From assembly GCF_006542335.1 (NCBI RefSeq), contig NZ_CP032485.1:2277001-2341000 (forward strand): 64,000 nucleotides of DNA. The letters are read 5' to 3'. The position numbers and the translations under genes were made by a program. The notes beneath the pieces were generated by a model. The model did not search any database and was not told where the DNA came from. It worked only from the letters and a program-made list of their open reading frames with translations. Origin of the DNA: Neokomagataea tanensis. GTDB taxonomy: Bacteria > Pseudomonadota > Alphaproteobacteria > Acetobacterales > Acetobacteraceae. Of the stretch, positions 1 through 9,110 are shown piece by piece. The number at the start of each line of letters is the position of its first letter. Position 1 is the first letter of the stretch.

Positions 1-2407
1 TGGCACTCTCGTATTCTTTTACCAACTTCCAAACTAAGTCTGGGTTTTCACTAGCGCCTGCGACGATAGAAAGTGCGATTGCTACACGACCATTGGGAAT
101 AGCGCCGCTGTAAGCGAGTTGTACGTTTTTGCGGATGAGTTCTGGTGAGTGGGCAGAAGCAATTGCTGAAAAAAGTCTTAGCTTGAGCTCAGTGGACTCT
201 GTGGAGCGGACTTTATTGGCCATGAAAGACCAGTCTGCTTCATTCGCTTGTTTCATTGCCAGCGCAGTCACCACCCCCACTAGGTTTGGAGCCAAAGCTG
301 AAGGATCTACTTTCCATTTATTAAAGCGCTCGCGAGCTTCAGCGGAAATTTTTTCATCACCAAATTCGCCTAGCGCACCAATAACACTGGGGCGTAGCAT
401 TGTATCCAGCACGCTCTCGTTAGGTTTCGCATCCCAACCTAAGCGCTGCATAGAGGGCTGTAGCGCAGTAATAGCAAAGTCCCTGAACGCTTTTTGCTCA
501 GGACTTCCATGCTCGTTGGTATCTATTGCTGAAAGGACATTAATAATCTCTTCTAGTACTGCAATATCATGCTCATTCCCTTGTGTGAGTTTTTGAGCAA
601 GATCTAGATATGCTGCCAGAGGAGCCTTTCCTGCCCTAAAAAGAGCATATTGATCTCCAAGGATATTCGCACGATCGACAGCAGAGAAATTGGCAATTTC
701 TGTGTTAATTCCTGACCAAGAACTATCATCATATTGCACGCGGTAATAACCGCTTTCGCCCAAATTAAGCTTAAAGGGCGAGTGACAGTGCGGGAGGTCA
801 AATTGGACCGGCTCACTACCAAGAACAAATGTTTTATTTTCTAGGTTGGGTCCACCTGCGACCACAGGAATTGACCATGTCAACGGCGCTGCTTTGGGGT
901 CGTGTATAGCAAAACGGCTTTGCGTGAGGGTGTAGTGCTGGACACCGTTCGCACACGTAGATGCTACCTTAATTAATGGAATACCGGGTTGCTCCGTAAA
1001 GCTACGGGCTACACCCGCCACATCCTGCCCAGACGCTTTAGACAATGCGTTCCATAAATCTTGGCTTGTGGCGTTGTTATAAGCATGAGCTTTCATATAC
1101 ATACGCATGCCGTCACGGAAGTGATCTTCTCCCAACCAGCCCTCCAGCATGCGTATAACCAACTCTCCTTTACCGTAACTAATACTGTCAAAGGCGGAGT
1201 TTGCTTCACTTACGTTATGGATGGTTTGTTGAATAGGATGCGTTGTTGAAAGTGCATCAACACTCATTGTTGCTTCGCGGGTCTCGTGCTGCCGGGGCCA
1301 GATATCCCAATCGGGATTCATTTTATCCGTAGCTTTGATTTCCATCCAAGATGCAAATCCTTCGTTCAACCAAATATTATTCCACCACCCCATGGTTACC
1401 AAATCACCAGACCACTGATGCGCCATTTCATGGGCAACAACTTCGTAAATCAACTCTTTTGTGCGTGGAGTACTGTTCTTAGGATCAAATAATAATACGT
1501 TATCAATATACGTCAAAGCCCCCCAGTTCTCCATAGCTCCTGCTTGATAATTTCCAGGAATGGCGAGCATGTCCATTTTAGGTAGGGGGTATTTCACACC
1601 AAAATAATTATTATAATAGGGTAGGATATTCTCAGCAGCATTCAATGCAAAACGGCCCTGCTCCTGGAGACCATTTGGCGCATACACGCCTATAGGGGTT
1701 TGGTCTGCGCTTCCATGGAGCGACCCCATGTCTCCAGCAACCAAAGCTAATAGGTAGGTAGACATTCTTGGGGTAACTGCAAAAGAGACCCGTTTTTCAG
1801 TTCCGCTAACGGACTGAGTGTTTTTTATGGGCATGTTGCTTACGGCAACATCATTTGCAGGCAAAGTCACGTTGAGTTGGTAAGTGGCTTTGAAAACTGG
1901 CTCGTCCCAACCCGGGAACATACGACGAGCATCAGCTACTTCAAACTGGCTAACCAGCATGCGGCGCTTCTCACCGGAGGGTGTATGGTAGTCGTTAATG
2001 TATAATCCGTTTGGTGTTTCTAAAATCGGTCCCGAATACTGAATATCCACCACATGCTTGCCAGGAGGCAGTGGTTTCTTTAATCGCAAGGTGACTGTCT
2101 CAGCCTTGTTATCATGAAATATTTCCGCACCACGTGAGCCGTCAAAAACAGCGCGTGATAACACTAACCCTGCTTGGTTCAGAACAATTTCTGCAGTCGG
2201 CGTTAAGACTTCAAAAGAAATCTGCTCTTTGCCCTTTAGGGTCAATTTTTCCAGATCTGTTTTCAGGTCGATAACATAAGACGAGGGGACGGCCGTTTTA
2301 GGAAGTTCACCGGGTGTCTGGCCAAGAGAAAAAGTACTTTCAGCCAGAGCGGTGTGAGAAAACGGAAGACCTGCGAGCAGGGTCGTTAAAACCAGAAAAC
2401 GGCGCAT
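1..2407 (-). CDS. M1 family aminopeptidase (partial, runs off the left edge)
   Basis: Zinc metallopeptidase that removes N-terminal residues from peptides, probably in the periplasm. The ATG at 2407 is followed by a signal peptide ending near an Ala-rich AxA site (about residue 22). The M1 exopeptidase motif GAMEN is at residues 290-294. The zinc site HEMAH is at residues 326-330, with the third ligand in a downstream NEGFASW block, the spacing normal for M1. The reading frame stays open to position 1, so at least 800 residues are present and the C-terminal end is missing. It lies upstream of the dehydrogenase operon on the same strand but about 130 bases separate them. The family call is safe; substrate range is not visible. 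Confidence 0.93.
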   Translation of the reverse strand, partial: MRRFLVLTTLLAGLPFSHTALAESTFSLGQTPGELPKTAVPSSYVIDLKTDLEKLTLKGKEQISFEVLTPTAEIVLNQAGLVLSRAVFDGSRGAEIFHDNKAETVTLRLKKPLPPGKHVVDIQYSGPILETPNGLYINDYHTPSGEKRRMLVSQFEVADARRMFPGWDEPVFKATYQLNVTLPANDVAVSNMPIKNTQSVSGTEKRVSFAVTPRMSTYLLALVAGDMGSLHGSADQTPIGVYAPNGLQEQGRFALNAAENILPYYNNYFGVKYPLPKMDMLAIPGNYQAGAMENWGALTYIDNVLLFDPKNSTPRTKELIYEVVAHEMAHQWSGDLVTMGWWNNIWLNEGFASWMEIKATDKMNPDWDIWPRQHETREATMSVDALSTTHPIQQTIHNVSEANSAFDSISYGKGELVIRMLEGWLGEDHFRDGMRMYMKAHAYNNATSQDLWNALSKASGQDVAGVARSFTEQPGIPLIKVASTCANGVQHYTLTQSRFAIHDPKAAPLTWSIPVVAGGPNLENKTFVLGSEPVQFDLPHCHSPFKLNLGESGYYRVQYDDSSWSGINTEIANFSAVDRANILGDQYALFRAGKAPLAAYLDLAQKLTQGNEHDIAVLEEIINVLSAIDTNEHGSPEQKAFRDFAITALQPSMQRLGWDAKPNESVLDTMLRPSVIGALGEFGDEKISAEARERFNKWKVDPSALAPNLVGVVTALAMKQANEADWSFMANKVRSTESTELKLRLFSAIASAHSPELIRKNVQLAYSGAIPNGRVAIALSIVAGASENPDLVWKLVKEYESA

Positions 2408-2539
2408 AACAGAACATTGTCCTACGGCTAAAATGAGAACGAAACCAAAGTTTCAATTCATTACATGGGCAATCGTGGCACAACGTTCTGCGTGATAAAA
2501 GCCTTACTTTCACAAAAAAAAGAACTGGCGAATTGAACA

Positions 2540-3946
2540 TTAATCGTGTTTTTTTAATCGAACTAAATACGCCAGAATAATAATAGCAAGTACTAAAAGG
2601 CCGCTAAGAAAAGGTTTGATGTACGGTGAAACACGGCCGATGAGTGGCTTGCTACCACCATTACGAATTTCCTTAACCTGTTCTTCGGTTATTTTTGCCT
2701 CAGCATTCCCAAATTTGACCAAAACAAAATTTGCTACAGCCGCAATATCCGCATCGGATAATTCCTCAGCATAAGATTGTTTCCCAAAACCCGGCATAAA
2801 ATAATGCTTTTGCCCTATGGTGCGATCCACGCCGTAAATAATAGCTGAAACCAAGTTGCTAGGATCAATCGAGCCAGTTGCTGTATTATGAAACAGTTGG
2901 GGATAATATCCGTCTTTGCTACCTATTCCGGCTGGCTGGTGACAGGAAGCGCACGCGCCATCATAGACCAAAGCTCCTTTCTCCAAATTTACATTTTCTG
3001 CACCTCGCAAAGTGCTTTCAACACTGTATGCCTGCCCATAAGCCTCCCGCGCATGAGTCTGGCTTTTGTTCACACTGCCTGAGTTTTCAATAGCGGGTAT
3101 TTTTTGAATATATGCGACTAAAGCCCCTATGTCTTCGTCGGTCAGGTACTGAAAACTATGTTCGACAGCTTCAGCCATAGGACCCGCGGCTTGCGCTTTT
3201 CCCGGCACATCACCCGTCTTTAAATACTGCGCCACATCGTCTGAGCTCCATCCTCCTATACCAGCTCTTTTAGAGGACGTAATATTTGGAGCATACCAAG
3301 ATGCAAGGGGTGAACCACCCATCGATAAATTTTCATTTTCTGCCATGAGCGCATTGCGTGGCGTATGGCAGGTGTCGCAATGCCCAAGAGCTAATGCAAG
3401 ATATGCACCGCGATTATCTTTATCAGATAACGCAGGGTCAGGCTTAAAAGGTTTTGCATTTAAAAAGAGGAGGTTCCAACCTGCCATCGAAAGGCGAATA
3501 TTAAAAGGGAAGGGTAATGCTGTAACCGGCGATGGCGCATCAACAGCCGGAACATCCTTCATAAAGTATGAGTATAAATCCGCAATGTCTTGGTCTGTGA
3601 GACGCGCATAAGACGTATAAGGCATGGCTGGATAGAGATGAGCACCATCCGCTCTAAGACCTCGCCTCAAGACATCCTTGAATTGATTTAAGCTATAATT
3701 TCCAATACCGAATTTTTTAGATGGTGTAATGTTGGTCGAGTAAATACTGCCGATAGGAGACGCAATACCGTACCCACCTGCATAGGATTTTCCCCCATTA
3801 GGTGCCGTATGGCACGCAGCACAGTCTGCTGCTACCGCAAGATATTTTCCCCGTTGGACCGACGATTTTTCATCTGCAAGAGCATGTGATGGCGCCATTA
3901 CAAAAACTGTCGCCAGCAAAGAAGCTGAAAAAATATACCTGAACAT
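2540..3946 (-). CDS. Triheme cytochrome c subunit of membrane-bound FAD dehydrogenase
   Basis: Carries electrons from the FAD subunit to ubiquinone in the cytoplasmic membrane. A signal peptide covers about residues 1-24. Three CxxCH haem sites are visible: CAACH at 42-46, CDTCH near 190 and CASCH near 331. A hydrophobic anchor about 20 residues long lies just before the C-terminal Lys-Lys-His-Asp. The length (468 aa) and three-haem layout match the C subunits of fructose, sorbitol, gluconate and alcohol dehydrogenases of acetic acid bacteria. It starts three bases after the stop of the GMC subunit, so the operon order is small-large-cytochrome. Substrate identity comes from the large subunit and remains open. 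Confidence 0.93.
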   Translation of the reverse strand: MFRYIFSASLLATVFVMAPSHALADEKSSVQRGKYLAVAADCAACHTAPNGGKSYAGGYGIASPIGSIYSTNITPSKKFGIGNYSLNQFKDVLRRGLRADGAHLYPAMPYTSYARLTDQDIADLYSYFMKDVPAVDAPSPVTALPFPFNIRLSMAGWNLLFLNAKPFKPDPALSDKDNRGAYLALALGHCDTCHTPRNALMAENENLSMGGSPLASWYAPNITSSKRAGIGGWSSDDVAQYLKTGDVPGKAQAAGPMAEAVEHSFQYLTDEDIGALVAYIQKIPAIENSGSVNKSQTHAREAYGQAYSVESTLRGAENVNLEKGALVYDGACASCHQPAGIGSKDGYYPQLFHNTATGSIDPSNLVSAIIYGVDRTIGQKHYFMPGFGKQSYAEELSDADIAAVANFVLVKFGNAEAKITEEQVKEIRNGGSKPLIGRVSPYIKPFLSGLLVLAIIILAYLVRLKKHD

Positions 3947-3949
3947 TCT

Positions 3950-5617
3950 TCAGATCTCGCCGTTCTGAAATGCTTTTTGAATTGAATCTGCCGCCCGAAG
4001 TCCGAGGGCAACCATACTCAAAGTTGTGTTAACTACACTCGCAGAGCACATAGCCGCACCACCGGGGAGCCATAAATTAAAGTGGTCATGCGTTCTACAC
4101 CAACCATCAACGACAGAATCTTTATTATTCTCGCCCATGATGCAGCCACCCATAATATGGTTATTGGCATTAAAATCAGTGGTAACTTTTACCTCGGTTC
4201 CACCTAATAGCGCAGCAATTTGCGCTACTTGGTCTTTTACGGCCTGCACGCCCTCTCGTACATAATCACCAACATCGTAGTGAATATCAGGGCATGCCAA
4301 CCCCAGAGGGTCTTTTCGGGTCGCACTTAAAGTCAGGCGATTATTGGGGTCAGGAAGCGGCTCAAGGCTGATAGATAGATCAACCCCACGCGCTGCACGC
4401 CGCCTGATTTCATCATCCAGTTCCTGCCCGACCAAGCCTAGCGCAAGGGCCTGTTCTGTAGCGGGGCCTACGCGGCTAATATTATTTAAAATCATCTTAT
4501 TTGCTGAGTATTTTGAGCGGAAATCGCCGCTTCGTGCTCCCACAATACAACTGGATTGTGCTGGGCCGCGACCGAACCAAAGTGGCTCATTCGCTAAAAA
4601 GGTCGCGTGAACACCCGAATGATCCATCATGTTACGACCAACTTGGTCAGATGAATTAGCAAGACCGTTTGGATTACGTTCATTCGCAGCCAAAAGCATC
4701 AAACGCGGCGTCTCTATGCCGTTACAAGCCGCCACAAAAGCCCGCGCTTCTATTTTGTGAGACTTGCGTTCAGCATCGTACCAATAGGCTGCCGTAATAC
4801 GATTACGTTCATCCGTATCAAATTTATAAACAACAGCTTGATCAAGCGTAACAGCACCCGCGACTTCCGCTTTTTCAACATGCTGTATTCCACTGTACAT
4901 TGCGCCTATAGGGCAAATAGGCTGACAATTGTTATTGCCACAACAAGCTGGCCGCTCCTCATACGGGGCAATGCTGCGACCTTGCGGAATAGGTACCAGG
5001 TTGAAACCATGCGGGTTCACAATTTCAGCCACGCGTTTATCCGCATAGCCAAAAGGTATCATATCGCGCGGATAAGGCCGGGAACGCTCCGATGGAGATT
5101 GCAAAGCCACGTCGTGAGGGCCCGAGACCCCCATTTCTTCTTCAGCCCTGCAATAATAAGGTTCTATATCTTCGTATGAAATTGGCCAATCACGACCAAC
5201 CCCATAAGTCGAGTGCATGCGAAAATCGACGGGGAGGTGGCGCCAACACGAGGCAGCCCAATGCCAAGTCGTACCCCCAACAGTGCGTAAATAGCCTTGC
5301 TGGTAAGCCGAACCATTAGGCCCATTTAAACCAACGTAGTTATTGGGGGGGAAATATAACGGTGCCGGCGCCAAATCAGATTGAGGATATAATCCCTGAA
5401 AATCATTATGAACGCGATTATAAAATGGCATATTACGCCAACGCTCAACGAATTCTGAGCGCTTAAAACGCCGTCCTGCCTCCAAAATAACGACTGAATG
5501 CCCTGCGGATGCTAATTGATGGGCAATCATTGCCCCAACGGCGCCTGAGCCTATAACCACAACATCAGCAGTTACATTGCCATTTTGCTTGAAAACTGGG
5601 GAGTGGACCATTTTCAA
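3950..5617 (-). CDS. GMC-type FAD dehydrogenase large subunit (fructose/sorbitol/gluconate dehydrogenase family)
   Basis: Catalytic flavoprotein oxidising a sugar, polyol or sugar acid in the periplasm. The ADP-binding GxGxxG motif is near residues 22-27. A cysteine cluster, CCGNNNC followed by QPIC (C225, C226, C230, C234), matches the site that holds the 3Fe-4S cluster in fructose dehydrogenase. The GMC active-site pair is His487 (in NNHIMGG) and Asn530 (in VNTTLSM). From memory the sequence resembles Gluconobacter FdhL over its whole length, including GTTWHWAAS and STYGVGRD blocks. There is no signal peptide; export would depend on the Tat-signal partner. Its start overlaps the stop of the small subunit by four bases (ATGA). 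Whether the substrate is fructose, sorbitol, gluconate or 2-ketogluconate cannot be read from the sequence. Confidence 0.92.
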   Translation of the reverse strand: MKMVHSPVFKQNGNVTADVVVIGSGAVGAMIAHQLASAGHSVVILEAGRRFKRSEFVERWRNMPFYNRVHNDFQGLYPQSDLAPAPLYFPPNNYVGLNGPNGSAYQQGYLRTVGGTTWHWAASCWRHLPVDFRMHSTYGVGRDWPISYEDIEPYYCRAEEEMGVSGPHDVALQSPSERSRPYPRDMIPFGYADKRVAEIVNPHGFNLVPIPQGRSIAPYEERPACCGNNNCQPICPIGAMYSGIQHVEKAEVAGAVTLDQAVVYKFDTDERNRITAAYWYDAERKSHKIEARAFVAACNGIETPRLMLLAANERNPNGLANSSDQVGRNMMDHSGVHATFLANEPLWFGRGPAQSSCIVGARSGDFRSKYSANKMILNNISRVGPATEQALALGLVGQELDDEIRRRAARGVDLSISLEPLPDPNNRLTLSATRKDPLGLACPDIHYDVGDYVREGVQAVKDQVAQIAALLGGTEVKVTTDFNANNHIMGGCIMGENNKDSVVDGWCRTHDHFNLWLPGGAAMCSASVVNTTLSMVALGLRAADSIQKAFQNGEI

Positions 5618-6285
5618 TGCCCCTTGCTCTTAGTGTGATCTGGGAGGTGAGGGTGCAAAGGCGCAGCGGGAGCCGGCTTAGTCTCAACGGCGACGGGAGG
5701 GGGGGCAGGAGGGGTTATTGGTTTTGGTGCGAATAATGCAATCCCCAATTCCGGCGGATCTTGTGTCCACCAACCCGGCTCAGCAAAACAATAAGTTGGG
5801 ACTGGCAGGGCGTCTTTTGTGGCGCGATACATTAGCGCATCGAAATACGAGACCATAGGCGCATTCATGTGACCGCTTGCCGTACCTGTGTACCAAGCAG
5901 CAACCAGATCGTGCACATATTCTTGATGCTGATTGTCTTCAGAACGCTTTAAAACATCGTCAGGGCTCCCTCCGGGCGAAGTATAGCCCTCGAGCAAATG
6001 CACAACGTTCTCGTATTTTGGAAAGACTACCAGCAAAGCCCCAAGCATCCTATTGCTTGTAACAGGGTCCAAATTTTCCTTTCCGAGCACCACTTTAGAA
6101 ATGGCATAAAATTTCTCTTTTAATGGCTCTGCAGCCGCAACAGTACTTGTCCGCCCAGCTATGCTGGCCGCCATAACGGTAGACAAAACCTGCATTAAGC
6201 GCCGTCTTGATAGACCGCCAGTACTGGAAAAAATACGAGAACTATCAGGTAACATGTTAGGCACGTCGACCGAATCAGAACACAT
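5614..6285 (-). CDS. Small subunit of FAD dehydrogenase (FAD-SLDH family) with twin-arginine signal
   Basis: Chaperone-like small subunit that exports and stabilises the FAD subunit. The N-terminus has a twin-arginine motif (SRRRLMQ near residues 26-32) followed by a hydrophobic stretch. The C-terminal half has the family pattern AWYTG ... ALMYR ... PTYCF ... WW ... PPE seen in sorbitol and fructose dehydrogenase small subunits. After that block comes an unusual tail of about 40 residues very rich in Pro, Ala and His, ending in KSKGH, which I do not recall from FdhS or SldS. It is the first gene of the operon, so the promoter should lie in 6286-6636. Several Met codons precede the Arg motif, so the exact start is uncertain. 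Confidence 0.85.
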   Translation of the reverse strand: MCSDSVDVPNMLPDSSRIFSSTGGLSRRRLMQVLSTVMAASIAGRTSTVAAAEPLKEKFYAISKVVLGKENLDPVTSNRMLGALLVVFPKYENVVHLLEGYTSPGGSPDDVLKRSEDNQHQEYVHDLVAAWYTGTASGHMNAPMVSYFDALMYRATKDALPVPTYCFAEPGWWTQDPPELGIALFAPKPITPPAPPPVAVETKPAPAAPLHPHLPDHTKSKGH

Positions 6286-6637
6286 GAAAAAGAAATACCC
6301 TAACCAACAGGTTCGTTTAGCGCATAAGATAGGAAGATTTTTTTAATGCCAATAAAAACAAATATATATTCTATCTAGTCAATATTACGTGATCACTTCA
6401 AATGATTATGAGAATCATTTTTAATAAAGAAAGGTATATTATTTCATATGAGGCCTAGGGCCTATTAATTAGATATATAAATTCTGATTCAGGCTCTGTG
6501 AGAAGACTGAAGATGAGCTATCTGTTTTGGCTGACGGAAGAGCACACGGAGCATCTGCATGCCGTTCTTTCTCACAAGAACTACTTCAATCCATGATTGA
6601 AATAATAAAAAAACTTTTCAGGAGTTTTCTAATAAAC
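6286..6637. other. AT-rich intergenic region upstream of the dehydrogenase operon
   Basis: No credible gene is seen here. The stretch is AT-rich and should hold the promoter of the minus-strand dehydrogenase operon. Its right end is the chromosomal flank of the element insertion. The bases before the att core (about 6617-6636, pattern ttttca-ggagtt-tctaat) also resemble the flanks left of the other two att copies. Confidence 0.5.
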
Positions 6638-6660
6638 TGGCGGAGAGAGTGGGATTCGAA
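6638..6660. repeat. attL: left direct repeat of the tRNA-Ser 3' end
   Basis: Identical over 23 bases to the 3' end of the tRNA-Ser at 26293-26315, beginning tggcggagagag and ending attcgaa. The match stops after the T-loop sequence, so only the acceptor and T-arm portion is present and this is not a tRNA gene. It marks the chromosome-element A junction. Confidence 0.9.
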
Positions 6661-6678
6661 TCGGTTCCGATTCGTTTT

Positions 6679-6765
6679 TTCTCCAAGTCACAAACTTGAA
6701 AAACGGCTGAAAACTGGGGTTTTCATAAAACCCTTCAAGTGGGTATGGAGCGGAATTGTGGAGAA
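6679..6765. other. Candidate integrase arm sites, element A left end
   Basis: TTCTCCAA occurs at 6679-6686 and the reverse complement TGGAGAA at 6759-6765. The same word recurs close to all other element ends (18017-18047, 18201-18218, 26205-26212, 26231-26238). Tyrosine integrases bind such short repeated arm sites next to the core. The role is inferred from position and repetition only. The rest of 6661-6851 shows no gene. Confidence 0.45.
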
Positions 6766-6851
6766 AGGTTATGGGGAAATCAAGAGGTCTTTTTTTGATG
6801 GTACGGATTTTATCAAATTTCTAGAAATGATGACCTCAAGGCGCCACAACC

Positions 6852-7388
6852 TCAGGACGCTGTAATCCTTTGAATGGTCCTCAGTCCGACCCCATACTCC
6901 TTGGCCAAAGCAGTCCCGGTCTCTTCTCCGTAGCGTCTGCGGATAGCTTCTTGAGCTTGTCTGCTGAGCTTGATGCCACTCTCCATGGCTCTCTTCCTGC
7001 CAGATTGGGTGCGGTCAATAATGAGCGCGCGTTCGAACTCGGCAAAGGAGGCGAGAAGGTTCATCGTCAGGCTTCCCATCATGTCATCCCTGATGGTGCC
7101 AACCCCTTGGACGGTTATGGCGATGCCCTGCTGTCTGATATTCTGGAGGACCGTCAGGATGTCGAGGGTGGACCTTCCGAGCCTGTCGAGCTTCATGACG
7201 ACCAGCTCGTCATTTGCCTGGAGCTTCTTCAGCAATTTCGCGAATTGTGGTCTGTCATCAGATTTCACGGCGCCGGAAATCTTCTCCTTGAAGATGTTGA
7301 TCCTTGGGACTCCCAAGGCCATCAAGGCGTCTTCCTGTTCCTGTAAATCCTGTCCTAAAGTCGATACTCTGCAATAGCCATATTTCAT
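6852..7388 (-). CDS. Small serine recombinase (resolvase/invertase family), element A
   Basis: Site-specific recombinase of 178 aa. The catalytic serine is Ser9 in YCRVSTLGQ, followed by the KLDRLGRS motif and the FAEFER segment at the start of the long helix. The C-terminal helix-turn-helix ends in GLRTIQRI. The length is normal for plasmid resolvases and DNA invertases. It lies at the element A left end, 110 bases from a large perfect inverted repeat (7454-7493) that may be its target. It could resolve multimers of the circular form or invert or excise the adjacent two-gene module. Confidence 0.93.
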   Translation of the reverse strand: MKYGYCRVSTLGQDLQEQEDALMALGVPRINIFKEKISGAVKSDDRPQFAKLLKKLQANDELVVMKLDRLGRSTLDILTVLQNIRQQGIAITVQGVGTIRDDMMGSLTMNLLASFAEFERALIIDRTQSGRKRAMESGIKLSRQAQEAIRRRYGEETGTALAKEYGVGLRTIQRITAS

Positions 7389-7394
7389 ACAATT

Positions 7395-7493
7395 CCCCTT
7401 ATATTTTTGGCGGGGATTTATGGCGGTTCGTTTTCGGCTGTTTTCTGCGGTTTTATAATACCGCCATATTTCCCAATCTGTGGCGGTATTATA
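7395..7493. repeat. Inverted-repeat cluster, possible recombinase (res) site
   Basis: A perfect 13-base inverted repeat, TATAATACCGCCA / TGGCGGTATTATA, has arms at 7454-7466 and 7481-7493 with a 14-base spacer. Further TGGCGG words lie between it and the recombinase start (two copies in about 7395-7440). The array sits directly upstream of the serine recombinase at 7388, the usual place for a res site. It could also terminate transcription of the upstream cargo pair, though no T run follows. Confidence 0.45.
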
Positions 7494-7498
7494 GCATC

Positions 7499-8146
7499 TT
7501 ACTTATCTTTATCGAATTCGTCAGAATCTGGAAGTATGGTTTGGTAAACTCTTTCTGATAAAAAATATAAGCCTATACTTGTGCAACATATTACATTGCT
7601 TCCTAAAAAAGATATGATGAACAGAAATAAAACCTTCAAAAACTCATGTGCGTATGAAATATATGAATTATGATTTCCATAAGCAGGCAGTGATAAATTT
7701 GGTGACAGTAAAGACCCGGATATACAAATAAAAAATCCCATAAAAGATATTATCGTCAGATACCCGAATAAATAACTCAAAAACATTCTTAGTGTAATAT
7801 TTATATTTTCTGTATCACCGTAAACGGTTATTTTTGCGATAACTCCAGGCATCTTCTTATCAAGGTCTCCTCCGTTGAACGCTACTACAGCTGCCAACGC
7901 AGCTATGAAGAAACCAGGTAAAGCGACGAAAAAAGTCGCCATATAATCAGAGACGGACTTGTCTCCAATTAGCGCGAACCCTTTCGGCAAGACAAGCTCC
8001 AAGAAGCATATGAATGTCGATATGAATATTGGTACTAGCCATCTATAAAAATTCAAAGTCGGCCCTTGGATCGTTACAAAAGCAAGCGATCTTAATGCCT
8101 GATATAAAGTATTTCTGAGAGATGACCTCCTATGTGACATCGCCAC
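7499..8146 (-). CDS. Four-helix membrane protein, second gene of a putative defence pair
   Basis: Not recognised as a named family. The 215 aa protein has four clear hydrophobic segments, near residues 35-55, 68-90, 118-142 and 168-195, a basic N-terminus and an acidic tail. Its start overlaps the end of the upstream gene by 17 bases, so the two are translated together. A soluble protein followed by a four-helix membrane protein is the layout of lambda RexA-RexB; Kiwa also pairs a four-helix protein with a soluble one. The alternative start at Met3 (8140) is possible. The gene is AT-richer than the rest of element A and sits between two serine recombinases, which suggests exchangeable cargo. 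The defence role is inference. Confidence 0.6.
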   Translation of the reverse strand: MAMSHRRSSLRNTLYQALRSLAFVTIQGPTLNFYRWLVPIFISTFICFLELVLPKGFALIGDKSVSDYMATFFVALPGFFIAALAAVVAFNGGDLDKKMPGVIAKITVYGDTENINITLRMFLSYLFGYLTIISFMGFFICISGSLLSPNLSLPAYGNHNSYISYAHEFLKVLFLFIISFLGSNVICCTSIGLYFLSERVYQTILPDSDEFDKDK

Positions 8147-9110
8147 GTTCCTTAACTAACTCTATTTTCATTGGATTAACTAACTGAGGAGATATTTCTT
8201 CTACCGCACTCGTATTGAGTGCCTTCTCAAAATCAATGAGCCGTTTGGTTTTGATATAGGCGTCTCCAATGAGATTACCAGCACTGGTGTCGATATCTAC
8301 GTGGACGGCTTTGCCGTTTTTCTCAGGCTGTAGAAATATTCGGGCGATAGGAAATTCGCTTTTTTTGGCAGAGACGCCCGTGAGGATAGCGTCCCATCGC
8401 TCGCCTTTGGGAATGTCCCGGGAGATGGAGACCTTCGCAGAAAGCTCATTCATTCTGATAAATGGATTGCCCCCTAGGCTCACATCTGACTTTGGGGCAA
8501 CCAAGGTTAAGCCTGTGATCCGACCCTCTTCGATATCTTTGTGAAAATTTTCTGAGGGGTGACCTGCAAGGATAATATGAGGAATGTAATTCTTAGTCTT
8601 TCTGTCTCCTGTAGGGGAGACGTACTGGAACGGTTTATCTTTTCGTGATTTGCATATCCTATTTATTATATCGTTTAACATGGATTGTATTCTGTACGCA
8701 GATACAGATGGTACTGCCTCGATGAGGGTGAGGTATGTGTTGGGATATTTACTATTTGAATCTAGAGAAAACATCACATGTGCAGAGAAGCCGTTACCCT
8801 CGGGCTCATTTTTAACCAGATGGCGGACAGTGCGTTTATCGTGGTCTGTATAACTTGCATTAGGGGCATTTTTATCTGAAACTTCAATTAAAAAAGTAGC
8901 GATCCGTTTATCTGGGTCTATTTCATAATCTTTTATTATGGATGTTATTGTCCCTCCCTCGAATTCTTTCGGAGAAAAATCATCGGTTTTTTGAGCTTCT
9001 GTCCATAAAGGCACTAATTCTTCCAATTTTGGGTAAGGCGCCTGCTTAGCTCTGCGGGAGACTGATAAGTCAAAAAACAGTATATTCCTAGCATGTTGGG
9101 TCAAAGCCAA
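8130..9110 (-). CDS. Soluble 326 aa protein, RexA/KwaB-like in layout, putative defence sensor
   Basis: No signal peptide, no membrane segments and no catalytic motif that I recognise. The protein is predicted mixed alpha/beta. Some blocks recall the order of segments in lambda RexA: a mid-region strand-rich part followed by a helix (residues about 110-150) and a C-terminal AKVSISR ... ILTG pattern. This is an impression, not an alignment. It precedes and overlaps the four-helix membrane protein gene. The promoter should lie in 9111-9260. Abortive infection, with this protein sensing and the membrane partner depolarising, is the model I would test. An unrelated accessory function is equally possible. 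Confidence 0.55.
   Translation of the reverse strand: MALTQHARNILFFDLSVSRRAKQAPYPKLEELVPLWTEAQKTDDFSPKEFEGGTITSIIKDYEIDPDKRIATFLIEVSDKNAPNASYTDHDKRTVRHLVKNEPEGNGFSAHVMFSLDSNSKYPNTYLTLIEAVPSVSAYRIQSMLNDIINRICKSRKDKPFQYVSPTGDRKTKNYIPHIILAGHPSENFHKDIEEGRITGLTLVAPKSDVSLGGNPFIRMNELSAKVSISRDIPKGERWDAILTGVSAKKSEFPIARIFLQPEKNGKAVHVDIDTSAGNLIGDAYIKTKRLIDFEKALNTSAVEEISPQLVNPMKIELVKERGDVT

Noticed and set aside
129..1492. Several plus-strand open frames opposite the aminopeptidase
   Set aside because: They lie on the antisense strand of a clear M1 peptidase with all motifs in frame.
6638..6660. Separate tRNA-Ser genes at attL and attM
   Set aside because: Only the 3' 23 bases match; no anticodon arm or 5' acceptor strand is present at either place.
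6527..6865. Plus-strand open frame of 112 codons across the left element junction
   Set aside because: It reads through attL and the arm sites, resembles nothing, and would only exist because of the insertion.
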